DNA of 64,000 nt from positions 2,213,501 to 2,277,500 of the forward strand of contig NZ_CP022998.1 in NCBI RefSeq assembly GCF_002277895.1, in the 5' to 3' direction. Both the position numbers and the translations under genes were made by a program. Below are positions 48,063 through 56,446 of the stretch, in pieces. The first letter of the stretch is position 1; every line of letters starts with the position of its first letter. The notes beneath the pieces were generated by a model. The model worked only from the letters and a program-made list of their open reading frames with translations. It was not told where the DNA came from and searched no databases. The stretch is from Rhizobium sp. 11515TR (lineage in GTDB: Bacteria; Pseudomonadota; Alphaproteobacteria; Rhizobiales; Rhizobiaceae).

Positions 48063-50383
48063 GACTGCTTGTCCTCGTTTCTGTTCTTGAACCCCCAGGC
48101 TCCCGGCTCGCGTTTCCTCCTGCCGTCGGCCGGGATTCCACCGTCAGGCGCGGCGTCTTCGGCCGAGGAGGCGCGTCGTCTACGCGTGGCCTGAGGCAGA
48201 TCGCCTGAGGCCTCCGGTTCGATGCCCGCCGCCGCTCTCGCCTTGGCGAACCGGTCCGGGTCGAGCGCCCTCGCGTCGCCGCCCGAGCCGAGGATCGCCT
48301 CCGCCGTCTTCGGAGCGTCGCGCTCCGGCTCCGCCCGGCGCCGGCCGGCGCCGTCCGCCATGTCGGCAGCCTCCCTGCGGGAAGTGCCGTAGTCGGCCAC
48401 CGACTGGCGAGCGAACAGGCGCCCCTTGGAAATCTTCCGCTCCAGACGAGCCAGGTTTTCCGATGTGAAGACCTGGGATCCGATGCTTGCCCGCTGGATC
48501 GCCTCGTCGCTGACCTGACGCATGTCGGCGATGGTCTCCTGCACGATCGCCCAGGAGTTCTGCTGATCCTTGCGGTAATGGGTCTCCATCCGTTTCAGGA
48601 TGGCCGCCCAACGTGCGAAGCTGACCTTCTCAAGTCCGGGATGGACGCTCTTCAGTTCGGCATAATCCCTGCCGTTTTCCGAGCGCATCCATATCCGTGA
48701 CAGGTCGGTGAGGTTCACCCGGATGTCGACCTTCCGGTGAGGGTCCCGGTTCCGGATTTCCTGCAGGACCTCGCCGCCGTACGGGATGCCTGCAAAGACG
48801 ATCCCGTAGGGTCCGATGGACTTGTTCACGACGGTGACGCCGAACGCGATCATCGTACGTTCGCCGCTTTCGAACGGCTTCACTTCGTAAAGCCGGTTGA
48901 GGGTCTCCCATGCCTGAAGCGGCGTCTGCCCGCCGAGACCCTCGTGGGGAGTGTTGTGGTAGCAGTCCACGATCATCCGCACGATGCAGTAGGCGAGTTC
49001 ATCGAAGGTCAGCGACGCTACCTTCGTCGGGTCGTAGTCCTTCCCCTTCGCGAGGACGTTGCTGAACGTGCGGCCCGTGAAGAATTGGATGTACCGGTCG
49101 TCCATGGTGCGGAAGAAACGTTCGATCGCGCCGCGGAAATGAGGATTGCGTGCCGGCGGCTTGCAGTGGTTGCCCGTCGTCGCGTAGACGGCGTCCTGGA
49201 AGTCGTTGCTCCGCCACGACGGGCCGGAGTCCGTGTAGACCCACTCGGGACGACCGCACTGTGGCCAAGGGCTCAACGTCCTTACCGCCCGTGTTATATG
49301 CTCCTTGGACTGGACCGCCATCTGCAGCGTTTCCACCGCCGAACGGCTGTTTGGAGCGCCTTTTAGAAGGCGTAGGGCGAGAACCGATCTCGTAGCGTAG
49401 TCGAAGGCGACGGAGAGCCATAAGCGTCGTCGCGTCTTTAGAATCCTTTCCTGAGCGTCGTCGTGCAAGAGGTCCCAGATGCCGACGTCCTGCATAAGGA
49501 CGACGAGGTCGTAGAGCTTCTCGTCCAGCTCGACGCGCTGGAGAGGGCGCGTGACGATGGGGCCTTCGAAGCTCATCTGGTAGGCGAGGCGAGCCTCGTC
49601 GACATCCTTGCGGCCGGCGTCCTTCCACAATGAATCCATCGCGGCGATGCGTCGCTGTATGGTCCGCTTCTTCGGGAGTTCGAGGCGCGACAGACCCTGC
49701 GACACCCGAAGCTCGTTGGCCGTATCGATGTCCTTGGTGATCTGCACACCGCTCGGCCGGCGCTTGTCCGCATGCAGGACGATGAAGTCCTCGACAAACC
49801 GCTCGGCGTCGGGAGTGAACTTGGGCTTGTGCAGGGTACTGCCCCGATAGTTTCTGACCAGCGAATTGGCGGTCCGTCCGCTGACGACGAAATGCCTGAC
49901 CAGCTTCAGGAACTGCCGCCATTTCACGGGGTTTCTATCCGTGTACCGGTCGACCTCGGTGCCGCCGGTCTCGTTGTTCAGGAAGGCGTTCTCCGTCTCG
50001 TCGAAGTCCTTGTAGAACTGCTCGACGCCTTCCTTGGTCTTGGAGTACTTGCCCTTCCGATGTCCGTCGAGGAAGGTGACGATCTTCCTCGTGCGGATCC
50101 TCACGTCGAGCGGAAGATCCGCTGCGGCGAGGGCATGCTGCAGGGCGCGCGCGTCCTTCTGTTCCGAAGTGTAGAACCCGCTGTCGACCTCGAGTGCCCG
50201 GAGCAGGATAAGCCTGTCGGTGTCGGTCTTGACCATGTCGAAGGCCCGATCGCCGCCGTCCTGCTCGAAGCGGTACCCGTCCCTCGTAGGCCAGGGACGG
50301 TAGTAGAGTCCCTGGAATCGGACCCGGTCGTCCGATCCCAGGGAGAAGCGCGTATAGAATGAGTCGGGCGTCAGATCGTCCAT
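48059..50383 (-). CDS. tnsB: TnsB/TniA DDE transposase
   Basis: A 774-residue transposase with an N-terminal DNA-binding region and an RNase H-like integrase core. The triad is Asp287 (VELDEK), Asp385 (VYTDSG) and Glu421 (RGAIERF), a D-98-D-35-E spacing. The C terminus is an Arg/Glu/Ala-rich tail suited to binding TnsC. It is nearer Tn7 TnsB in size than Tn5053 TniA. The start at 50383 follows the tnsA stop by 14 bases. Confidence 0.93.
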   Translation of the reverse strand: MDDLTPDSFYTRFSLGSDDRVRFQGLYYRPWPTRDGYRFEQDGGDRAFDMVKTDTDRLILLRALEVDSGFYTSEQKDARALQHALAAADLPLDVRIRTRKIVTFLDGHRKGKYSKTKEGVEQFYKDFDETENAFLNNETGGTEVDRYTDRNPVKWRQFLKLVRHFVVSGRTANSLVRNYRGSTLHKPKFTPDAERFVEDFIVLHADKRRPSGVQITKDIDTANELRVSQGLSRLELPKKRTIQRRIAAMDSLWKDAGRKDVDEARLAYQMSFEGPIVTRPLQRVELDEKLYDLVVLMQDVGIWDLLHDDAQERILKTRRRLWLSVAFDYATRSVLALRLLKGAPNSRSAVETLQMAVQSKEHITRAVRTLSPWPQCGRPEWVYTDSGPSWRSNDFQDAVYATTGNHCKPPARNPHFRGAIERFFRTMDDRYIQFFTGRTFSNVLAKGKDYDPTKVASLTFDELAYCIVRMIVDCYHNTPHEGLGGQTPLQAWETLNRLYEVKPFESGERTMIAFGVTVVNKSIGPYGIVFAGIPYGGEVLQEIRNRDPHRKVDIRVNLTDLSRIWMRSENGRDYAELKSVHPGLEKVSFARWAAILKRMETHYRKDQQNSWAIVQETIADMRQVSDEAIQRASIGSQVFTSENLARLERKISKGRLFARQSVADYGTSRREAADMADGAGRRRAEPERDAPKTAEAILGSGGDARALDPDRFAKARAAAGIEPEASGDLPQATRRRRASSAEDAAPDGGIPADGRRKREPGAWGFKNRNEDKQS

Positions 50384-50397
50384 GTTCCACCTCACCG

Positions 50398-51039
50398 TCA
50401 GGCGCACTTCAGCCAGGAGGCGTGGGTGAGCCGCATGTTATCTGGATCCTCGCAGTCATGCTGGAGCAGGCCGCAGTCGATCAGGTTCCACATCGCCGTC
50501 CATCCCGAGGCGAGGTCGCCGAAGGATTCGAGCAGTTCGTAGACCTGGTAGATACCGGGCATGCCTGCCATCGTGCGCATCATGCGGCGGCAGTTCTCGG
50601 CGTTCAGCAGCGAACGCGCCCGGATAATTTCACCGGCCCGGTAAACATTTGCCTGCGTGACGGTGCGCTCGGTCAGGATTTCGCACTCGTCGGCATGCTG
50701 ATTGAGGACATAGTTACGAATGTCTTCGATCGTCGAGAGCAGCTCCTCGTCGACGTATATGGACGGGCGGATGGCGAAGAGCTTGATCAGTCCGTTCTTG
50801 TAGCGGACCTGAAGGTCGAAGTTGTGCACCCCCTTCTCGCCGTCTGCGAAGCGGACCTGGTACTGGCACGACATGTCCTCGACGTCGTTGCGGGCCATGA
50901 TGACCAGCGCCGCATACGCTTCGAAGAGGCTCTCGCAATAGAGCGGACCCGTGCCGTACGGATTGTAGAGCGTGACGCGGCAGTTGCTCGTCGATTTGGA
51001 CGAAACCTTGCGGTCGGCCGGGGAGACCGGCATGCTCAC
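50398..51039 (-). CDS. tnsA: TnsA-like endonuclease, main reading frame (probably frameshifted)
   Basis: This frame encodes a TnsA-type protein. CESLFEAYAALVI supplies the acidic residue and VHNFDLQVRYKNG the aspartate. The following strand reads LIKLFAIRPS where TnsA has an E/Q-V-K-P-like motif, so the catalytic lysine appears to be arginine. The frame has only a GTG at 51039 or ATG at 51033 with a poor ribosome binding site. A well-initiated short frame (51069-51233) lies just upstream in another phase. Together they span about 278 codons, the length of Tn7 TnsA. Confidence 0.75.
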   Translation of the reverse strand: MSMPVSPADRKVSSKSTSNCRVTLYNPYGTGPLYCESLFEAYAALVIMARNDVEDMSCQYQVRFADGEKGVHNFDLQVRYKNGLIKLFAIRPSIYVDEELLSTIEDIRNYVLNQHADECEILTERTVTQANVYRAGEIIRARSLLNAENCRRMMRTMAGMPGIYQVYELLESFGDLASGWTAMWNLIDCGLLQHDCEDPDNMRLTHASWLKCA

Positions 51040-51068
51040 GATCTTCAGACCCAGGCGCTCCTCAATCG

Positions 51069-51233
51069 TCAGGACGCGATCATCGCCACCCTTTGCAAGC
51101 TCCGGCTCTCGATCGGGTCCTCGACGCGATCGACGACCGCGAAGTTCGTGCCTTCGAAGGGCTGGACGTCGAAAAGGTCGAAACCTTCTTCGAAGAGCTG
51201 CATGTAGTTGATGGCAACCTGGGTCTTCTTCAT
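51069..51233 (-). CDS. Short frame upstream of tnsA, probable TnsA N terminus
   Basis: A 54-codon frame (MKKTQVAINYMQLFEEGFDL) with an ideal AAGGAGG five bases before its ATG. It ends inside the tnsA coding region and is offset by one base from it. Either it is a coupled small protein or, more likely given the combined length, it is the true start of tnsA separated by a frameshift located at about 51065-51130. Confidence 0.55.
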   Translation of the reverse strand: MKKTQVAINYMQLFEEGFDLFDVQPFEGTNFAVVDRVEDPIESRSLQRVAMIAS

Positions 51234-51392
51234 CGCCGCCTCCTTGGCGCGCCTGCGGCGTCCTCGAAGGCGGCCGCACTCAATGCGAAATGAGAATCGG
51301 TACGGTGCTCCGACAAGCCGAAGGTGCGGCGTGTCGGTGTTGGCGTTGTCGCCGGACAGTGACAAGCGTGAAGAGGAACATGAGGGACTTCC

Positions 51393-51878
51393 TTAATGAA
51401 CCTCGGACGTCGCGGCTTCGAAGCGGATCACCACGGACGCGATCGACACGCGCCCCTTGTCGCGGCTCTTGCGGGTTTTCCAGACTAGCCTGCGGGGAAG
51501 GTTTTCGATGCGCGAGTAGAAAGTGCTGTAGGACGGGAAGCGCATCTTGCGGCGGCCGGGGAGGGAGAGCGCGTCCTGCTCGATCAGAACCTGCAGATAC
51601 TGCCAGAGCTCGCGCACCGTGGGGCGGGCGGGGTCCGCGTAGCGCAGGGCCACGACGCACTGCAGCTTGATCTCCTCGCGAGTAAAGTATCGGCTGCTCT
51701 GACGCTCGAACCAGAGACCAAGAGCCTGGACATATTCGCGGTCGGCCTCCTGCACGACATCGGTGTCAGTCGCCGGCTTAGCGACCACGCGCTCCTTGAT
51801 GAGTACTTCCAGGCGAGCCAGCGACTGTTTCGTTAGGGCCGACGAAGAAATGTCGTACGTACGCATGCTTGTCACCAT
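51393..51878 (-). CDS. Hypothetical DNA-binding-like protein upstream of tnsA
   Basis: A 161-residue basic protein. The C-terminal half (FPSYSTFYSRIENLPRRLVW) resembles the helix-turn-helix segments seen near the N termini of TnsB and Mu transposases. It lies 159 bases upstream of the tnsA start codon on the same strand and may be a regulator of the transposition genes. The start may be ATG 51878 or 51866; both have weak ribosome binding sites. Confidence 0.6.
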   Translation of the reverse strand: MVTSMRTYDISSSALTKQSLARLEVLIKERVVAKPATDTDVVQEADREYVQALGLWFERQSSRYFTREEIKLQCVVALRYADPARPTVRELWQYLQVLIEQDALSLPGRRKMRFPSYSTFYSRIENLPRRLVWKTRKSRDKGRVSIASVVIRFEAATSEVH

Positions 51879-52458
51879 CCACTTGGCGGTTCCGGCGGCG
51901 TCGACGCACGACTGCTCGACCGTGAACCCGATTGCACGAAAGCTTCGGGAAGGTTCGTCAAGCGACGCCGCGGAGGGAATGCCTCCGAGATGGCGATGCC
52001 GACGAGCCGCTAGAAGCGACGTTGGAGGTGATAGGTGGAAGGATAAATGCTCGTCATGACCGCGTCCTCAATTCCGAACTCTTGGGAAACTCAGAGGAAT
52101 GGCCGGCGGCGTCGTTCGACACCGCGGCATAGGAACCACGGCGCCTTACGACGCTTGCCGGCGACCTTGTTGGTCTCGTGTGGCTACCTTGGGCTTCATG
52201 ACGATCTGCTTCTTCTCTTCCTCGCTCGGACTTGAGCGAGTGCGCAATTGGCTCAGATCTCCGAAGGGTTGTCAATGGAAAAATGATGCGCAGAACGCAG
52301 GCTTCGGCGTCTGCTTTTCCGCGTCCGGCGACGTCGAGGTTGATCCGAGGCCGGAGTTACTGAGGATTTGAGTAAAATTTTTCGCGGCAGATAAGCGAAT
52401 TGTCAACAATAGGACATGTCCGGGAACTGCGACGTGAGACGCGACGTCGCCTCCGTGT
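51879..52458. other. Gene-free stretch, possible right transposon end and promoter region
   Basis: These 580 bases contain short open frames but none with a ribosome binding site and plausible composition. On the minus strand two TTGACAA-headed stretches begin near 52273 and 52408, each followed by TTCG and later ATCTG. They could be transposase sites or -35 elements of the tns operon. The TTGACA...TTCGGAG wording also occurs at the left repeats (43295). Confidence 0.35.
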
Positions 52459-53085
52459 TCACATCGCCGGGGTCGGCGGCCCCTCGTCGAACTCGTGATG
52501 CAGGTCCCTTCCGGCAAAGTCGAGCGGGCCGATGAGGGACCGCCAGTCGCGCGCTCCCCTGGCGCCGCTCTCCCTCAGGCTCCAGGAGGCAGGTGGAGGA
52601 ACATGCCATTTCTTTTGGATGGGGCAGTAGAGGCCGGGGAGGGGGAAGTGCCGGTGTATCTTTAGGAAGTCAGGGTCGGTGGACGCTAACGGGAGATGAT
52701 GGACGATGGCGGTCGCAGCTATCTCGGGATCGCATCCGAACCGCAGGACCGGCTTCCTCCCTGGATCCAGCCAGAAGCCTCTAAACTCTGGAACCGTGGT
52801 CATTTCTGCAAGAAGGCGTCTGACCCTGACGTTGACAGGAGGGATCCAGATGTCAGTCGCAAGCAACCTGTCCAGCCACTGCTCGTAGGCCCGCGCCCTC
52901 GCGGGGTCCCTCCCGCTCAGCATGCTCGCCCCCCGCTGAAGTTCGAAGACCGCGGCGAGCGGGACCGCCAATGCTCCCGCAGGTATCTGACGCAGGAAGA
53001 AGACGATGTCCTCGTTCAGTCTGTCCGCAGCCTTGCGCGCCTCGCTCAGCACGCTCGTGTCGGTAAGAATGAATTCGACCGTCAT
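52459..53085 (-). CDS. PIN-domain protein (VapC-like toxin candidate)
   Basis: A 208-residue protein with the PIN acidic set: Asp9 (LTDTSVLSE), Glu48 (AVFELQRG), Asp119 (GCDPEIAATAIVHH) and Asp137 (ASTDPDF). VapC-type PIN toxins cut tRNA or rRNA. A C-terminal extension of about 60 residues is unusual. No antitoxin lies upstream on the same strand. A Phd-like small gene begins 88 bases away on the opposite strand. Confidence 0.8.
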   Translation of the reverse strand: MTVEFILTDTSVLSEARKAADRLNEDIVFFLRQIPAGALAVPLAAVFELQRGASMLSGRDPARARAYEQWLDRLLATDIWIPPVNVRVRRLLAEMTTVPEFRGFWLDPGRKPVLRFGCDPEIAATAIVHHLPLASTDPDFLKIHRHFPLPGLYCPIQKKWHVPPPASWSLRESGARGARDWRSLIGPLDFAGRDLHHEFDEGPPTPAM

Positions 53086-53172
53086 CCCGCGACGTCCCTT
53101 CGCGGCCCCAAGGCAATGGATTCGACGCCAACATGGTTACCAAATCGTTAGCGGAGCGCTATAAGGATTCGC

Positions 53173-53385
53173 ATGAGTAGGAGCAGCGTCCCGATGGACC
53201 CCCACGAAAGATCGCGGTATCCGGAGAACATCGAGGACTTCCATCGCGTCTTCAAGGCTGCGAAGGAAGACGGTCCGCAGCAGGTATTCGACGGCGAAGG
53301 CGTCTTCACCGTCTCCTATACTAGGCTGGGCAGCGCAGGTACCGCCAAAGACTTCCTGACGAGAGGTGGACCGGAAGAGGAATAG
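53173..53385 (+). CDS. Small Phd/YefM-like protein, candidate antitoxin
   Basis: A 70-residue protein with TAAGGA five bases before the ATG. The pattern FKAAKEDGPQQVFDGEGVF followed by a beta strand and acidic tail recalls the Phd/YefM fold, in which a helix leads into a G-rich turn and strand. It is divergent from the PIN gene, whereas classical pairs are codirectional. The assignment is tentative. Confidence 0.45.
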   Translation: MSRSSVPMDPHERSRYPENIEDFHRVFKAAKEDGPQQVFDGEGVFTVSYTRLGSAGTAKDFLTRGGPEEE

Positions 53386-53616
53386 TTGCCCGTTTCCGGC
53401 GCCGAGGTCATCATGGCGCAAGTGGAAGAATGACATCTGACCGTACCAGCGTAGACATGCCTACATCCGACGACCTGCCGCGGCTGGTGGAAATCCTCCG
53501 CGAAGCTGTTCGTGGCACGACCATGGAGGTCGGGGTCAGTCCGAGCTGGGTTCGCTTGGAGAAGTGATGCGGTCCCTGCTTGAGAGGCGGGCGCACGTCT
53601 TCGAGAGATGATAGCC

Positions 53617-53748
53617 CTAGGTTCGGTACCTGCCGGCGATGTGCCGGAACTTGGTCCAGCCTCGCTCGTAATCGATGCCCCAGTAGACATGGCTGCCTTG
53701 GAACTGCGCGTAGCACAGGCTGGGAGAGCGTGCCGCTTGGTCGAAGCT
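53617..53748 (-). pseudogene. Remnant of an unidentified gene (C-terminal fragment)
   Basis: Within the gene-poor stretch 53386-53950 the minus strand encodes a protein-like fragment of about 43 residues (with SLCYAQFQGSHVYWGIDYE and a final GRYRT) ending at a proper TAG. No start or upstream continuation is visible. A 45-codon plus-strand frame at 53430-53567 is also present but unsupported. The stretch looks like gene debris. Confidence 0.35.
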
Positions 53749-53876
53749 CCTCCATCGGGGCCGCCGGTCCGCCGGTCCCGCTTCATCCGGTCAATGTCGA
53801 ACGACAAAAAATCTCTCCGCAGGCGCCTTGACGCCCGTTTTCACGTTCTTTATTTGTTCACGCATGTTCAAGATCC

Positions 53877-53950
53877 GTCGACAACCGCAACAACGCTGAA
53901 CGAACTGCCGCAACCGCGGCGGAACCTTTGGTATTGCTGTGGAGACGACG
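53877..53950 (+). repeat. Upstream region duplicated at 62047-62121
   Basis: This segment starts GTCGACAACCGCAACAA and ends with a GTGGAG ribosome binding site. It is repeated with few changes at 62047-62121, where it precedes a decayed copy of the same operon. It includes the likely promoter of the AAA+/M41 operon; no clear sigma-70 boxes were seen. Confidence 0.75.
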
Positions 53951-54576
53951 ATGAATCCTTCGAGAGCAGAGGGTCGTTCGACCCGTGACGCCGGCCGCGA
54001 CATCCAGGAGCGATATCGCCCTTTCGGCACGGTAAGGTGCTCCACCCCCCATACTTCAGAAGCCAGATTTCCCGCGACGTCGGCTGCCTGCTCGACGTGG
54101 ACGAAGACGTGGTCGCGTGGTGCTGCCGCCCCCACGGGATGGATGACGTCCTTAGGAGTATCGGCTGGAAGGGGCCGCCTCCGGATTTCATGGTCACCTA
54201 TGCGAACGGGCGTGACGTCTACCTTCATGTCGTCGAAGACGAAGGCGATCCGGAGGTGACGGAGGCTGCCGCCTGCAGGCAGCTCTGGCACCGGTTCGTG
54301 AACTTCGCCGAGATCAGGCTCCACCCGCACCGCCTGCAGAACGCCAGGGACCTCCTCAGATACGCGAAGTACCACACTCCACTCGGCGACCGGATCCGCC
54401 TGCTGGCGGCCTTGGAGCAAGAAGGCTCAGCCACCGTCGCCGAATGTCTGTCCGTCTTCAGGGAGATCTCGCCGATGGCGGGCCTCTCCTCCCTGATCCT
54501 CAACCGGTTCGTCACCGTCGATCTGGATGCCGAGCTGATCTCGCCGCACACCGTCGTCCGCGTATTTGAAAGGTAA
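53951..54576 (+). CDS. First gene of the M41 operon, probable C-tract frameshift
   Basis: The continuous frame is 54037-54576 (GTG start, 179 codons) but it lacks a ribosome binding site. A frame beginning ATG 53951 with a good GGAG site runs into it one base out of phase. A run of six C (54045-54050) lies where the decayed copy at 62.2 kb has one more base, and one added base would give a 208-residue protein. Conserved residues include DVGCLLDVDEDVVAWCCRPH and a GPPPDFMVTYANG turn. The function is unknown. Confidence 0.6.
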
Positions 54577-54580
54577 GGCC

Positions 54581-56446
54581 ATGCCGCGTCCTACGCCACT
54601 CGAAGCGAATGCATCCACCCGGCTTTCCCATACCGTCTGCCTTCTCTCGCTTAGGAACACGCTGAAGACCCACGGCGCCGTCTACGACGGCGATCCGTTC
54701 ACGCTGGCAGTCGTGGTGCCGGAAGAACTCATGAACGACTATGTCGGCTCTTTCAAAGCGCTGCAGCGGACGGACGCCATCCTGAAAACGGTCGAGCTTG
54801 CCGCGGTCGCCACAAAGGCGAGAGGGCGCCGAGACTACGCCGAGGTCAGGCTGCTGCTTCGTTTCAGCGACCGCGTCCTCGTCCTGCTGGACAGGGCGGA
54901 AGGACTTCCCTCGTTTCTGACCGCCGCCGCCGATCTGGTCGCCAAGGCGGCTCCCATCGACGAAGATCTGCTTGCGGAGGCTGCGCTGGCGGCGCACGGT
55001 TCGCCGCTGTCCGCCGCGGAAGCGACGGATCTCCTCAGGTATCCGATCGAGGACGTCCTCGCCGCGCTGCGGCCGGGCCGGTCCGTTGCCGAGGCCCGCA
55101 AACGCCTGGAGTCGGCGAGGGCCTCAACGGTGGACTCTGGCGTTACGCCGGTCGAGAGCCTTTCCGGTTATGACGAGGTGGCGGACTGGGCGCGAGCGGT
55201 CGTCGCCGACGTAGCGGACTGGAGGTCGGGACGGCTGCCCTGGAGCGATATCGACGCAGGCGTCATGCTGAGCGGTCCGCCAGGCGTCGGCAAGACGCTG
55301 TTCGCCAGGGCCCTTGCCCGAAGCTGCGACTGCTCGTTCATCGCATCGTCTCTCGCCCAGTGGCAGGCGTCGGGTTACCTGAACGATCTTCTCAAGGCCA
55401 TGCGCGATACGTTTCGCATCGCCGCGGAACGAGCGCCGGCCGTACTGCTCATCGACGAGTTCGACGCCATCGGAGACAGGGCCGCGTTTTCGGGACATAA
55501 CGCCCAGTATTGCACGGAGGTCGTCGCGGGGCTGCTGGAGTGCCTCGACGGAGCCTCCCGACGAGAGGGCGTGATCGTGATCGGAGCGTGCAACCATCCC
55601 GATCGGATCGACAAGGCGCTCCTTCGTCCAGGCCGCCTTGGAAGGCACTTCAGGCTTTCTCTTCCAAACGCTGAAGCGCGGACGGGGATCCTGAAAACCT
55701 ATCTCGGGAACGTCCTCACGAAGGCCGAGCTGGCCAAGGTCGTAGCGGCGACCATCGCATTCTCAGGTGCGGATCTCGAGCATCTCGTGAAGGCAGCCCG
55801 ACGAAGGGCACGCGTGCAGTCCCGGAAGGTCAAGCTTGAGGACCTGATGTCCAGCCTTCCGCCGAGCGAACCGATCGAGGGCAGGCTCCGCGACCACATC
55901 TGCATACACGAGGCCGGGCACGCCGCCGCCATCATCGCGCTGAATGTGGGTCGGCTCGAAGGAGTGGTCGTGATGGACAGCTTTCGCAACGGGACCGGCA
56001 TCGGCGGCGGCGCGCAGTTCGATACGGCTGGTCGCTTGCACAACTCGGAGTTCCTAATGTCCGGACTCGTGGTGCAGCTTGCCGGAATGGCGGCGGAGAA
56101 GGTGTTTTTCGGAGACCATCTCGAGGGGGCGGGCGGCGGCGTCGGTTCCGACCTGCACAAGGCCGCAGACATAGCGACATGCATGGTCGCCCAGCTTGGG
56201 ATGGGCGGAGTCACGAACTTCTTTTCAGCCCAGTCTGCCGCCGACCTGGAAGCGATCCGGCGCACGATGCCTGAAATCAACCGGCGGGTGGAGCAGATTC
56301 TTTCGGACGCGCGCCAGGAAGCTGCCCAGCTCATGGCCCGCAATGCCTACTTCATCTGCGAGCTCGCCGCGATCCTCAACTCCAAAGGTAGCGTTTCCGG
56401 TGACCGGGCTATGAAGCTGTTCGAGGAAACCGGAGGCGCCCGATGA
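54581..56446 (+). CDS. Soluble FtsH-like AAA+ ATPase with M41 peptidase domain
   Basis: A 621-residue protein. The N-terminal domain (1-190) is unlike FtsH and has no membrane helix. The AAA+ domain has Walker A GPPGVGKT (232-239), Walker B VLLIDEFD (288-295) and arginine finger RPGRLGR (349-355). The M41 zinc site is HEAGH (443-447) with Asp near residue 524 (GSDLHKA) as third ligand. It appears to be an active ATP-dependent protease working in the cytosol. It starts four bases after the previous gene and overlaps the next. Confidence 0.85.
   Translation: MPRPTPLEANASTRLSHTVCLLSLRNTLKTHGAVYDGDPFTLAVVVPEELMNDYVGSFKALQRTDAILKTVELAAVATKARGRRDYAEVRLLLRFSDRVLVLLDRAEGLPSFLTAAADLVAKAAPIDEDLLAEAALAAHGSPLSAAEATDLLRYPIEDVLAALRPGRSVAEARKRLESARASTVDSGVTPVESLSGYDEVADWARAVVADVADWRSGRLPWSDIDAGVMLSGPPGVGKTLFARALARSCDCSFIASSLAQWQASGYLNDLLKAMRDTFRIAAERAPAVLLIDEFDAIGDRAAFSGHNAQYCTEVVAGLLECLDGASRREGVIVIGACNHPDRIDKALLRPGRLGRHFRLSLPNAEARTGILKTYLGNVLTKAELAKVVAATIAFSGADLEHLVKAARRRARVQSRKVKLEDLMSSLPPSEPIEGRLRDHICIHEAGHAAAIIALNVGRLEGVVVMDSFRNGTGIGGGAQFDTAGRLHNSEFLMSGLVVQLAGMAAEKVFFGDHLEGAGGGVGSDLHKAADIATCMVAQLGMGGVTNFFSAQSAADLEAIRRTMPEINRRVEQILSDARQEAAQLMARNAYFICELAAILNSKGSVSGDRAMKLFEETGGAR

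Larger units (their letters stand above)
43197..51878. mobile_element. Tn7-like transposon module (tnsA, tnsB, tnsC, tniQ plus accessory genes)
   Basis: A minus-strand operon encodes a TnsA-like nuclease, a DDE transposase, a TniB/TnsC AAA+ regulator and a long TniQ target selector, followed by two accessory genes. Short direct repeats at 43199-43312 mark a likely left end, with a candidate TGT terminus at 43197 or 43199. The right end is unproven: TTGACAA-type motifs on the minus strand near 52265 and 52400 are candidates, but no matching target duplication was found. Cargo may extend to or beyond the window end. No CRISPR array or Cas gene is present. Confidence 0.75.

Noticed and set aside
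47166..48194. A 342-codon plus-strand frame opposite tnsC
   Set aside because: It is the antisense shadow of a well-motifed ATPase gene and shows the leucine/valine/histidine bias typical of such mirrors in GC-rich DNA.
49772..50362. A 196-codon plus-strand frame opposite tnsB
   Set aside because: It mirrors the tnsB N-terminal coding region, with no ribosome binding site or recognisable domain.
51060..51130. A canonical -1 ribosomal slippery site in tnsA
   Set aside because: The nearby GCAAAGGG does not form an X-XXY-YYZ heptamer in the upstream frame, so programmed frameshifting has no direct support.
52265..52420. Right end of the transposon
   Set aside because: Minus-strand TTGACAA motifs resemble the left repeats in part, but spacing and cores differ and no matching 5 bp duplication was found beside them. 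They are equally well read as -35 boxes.
53430..53567. A 45-codon gene downstream of the Phd-like gene
   Set aside because: The candidate ribosome binding site is too close to the ATG and no family resemblance was seen.
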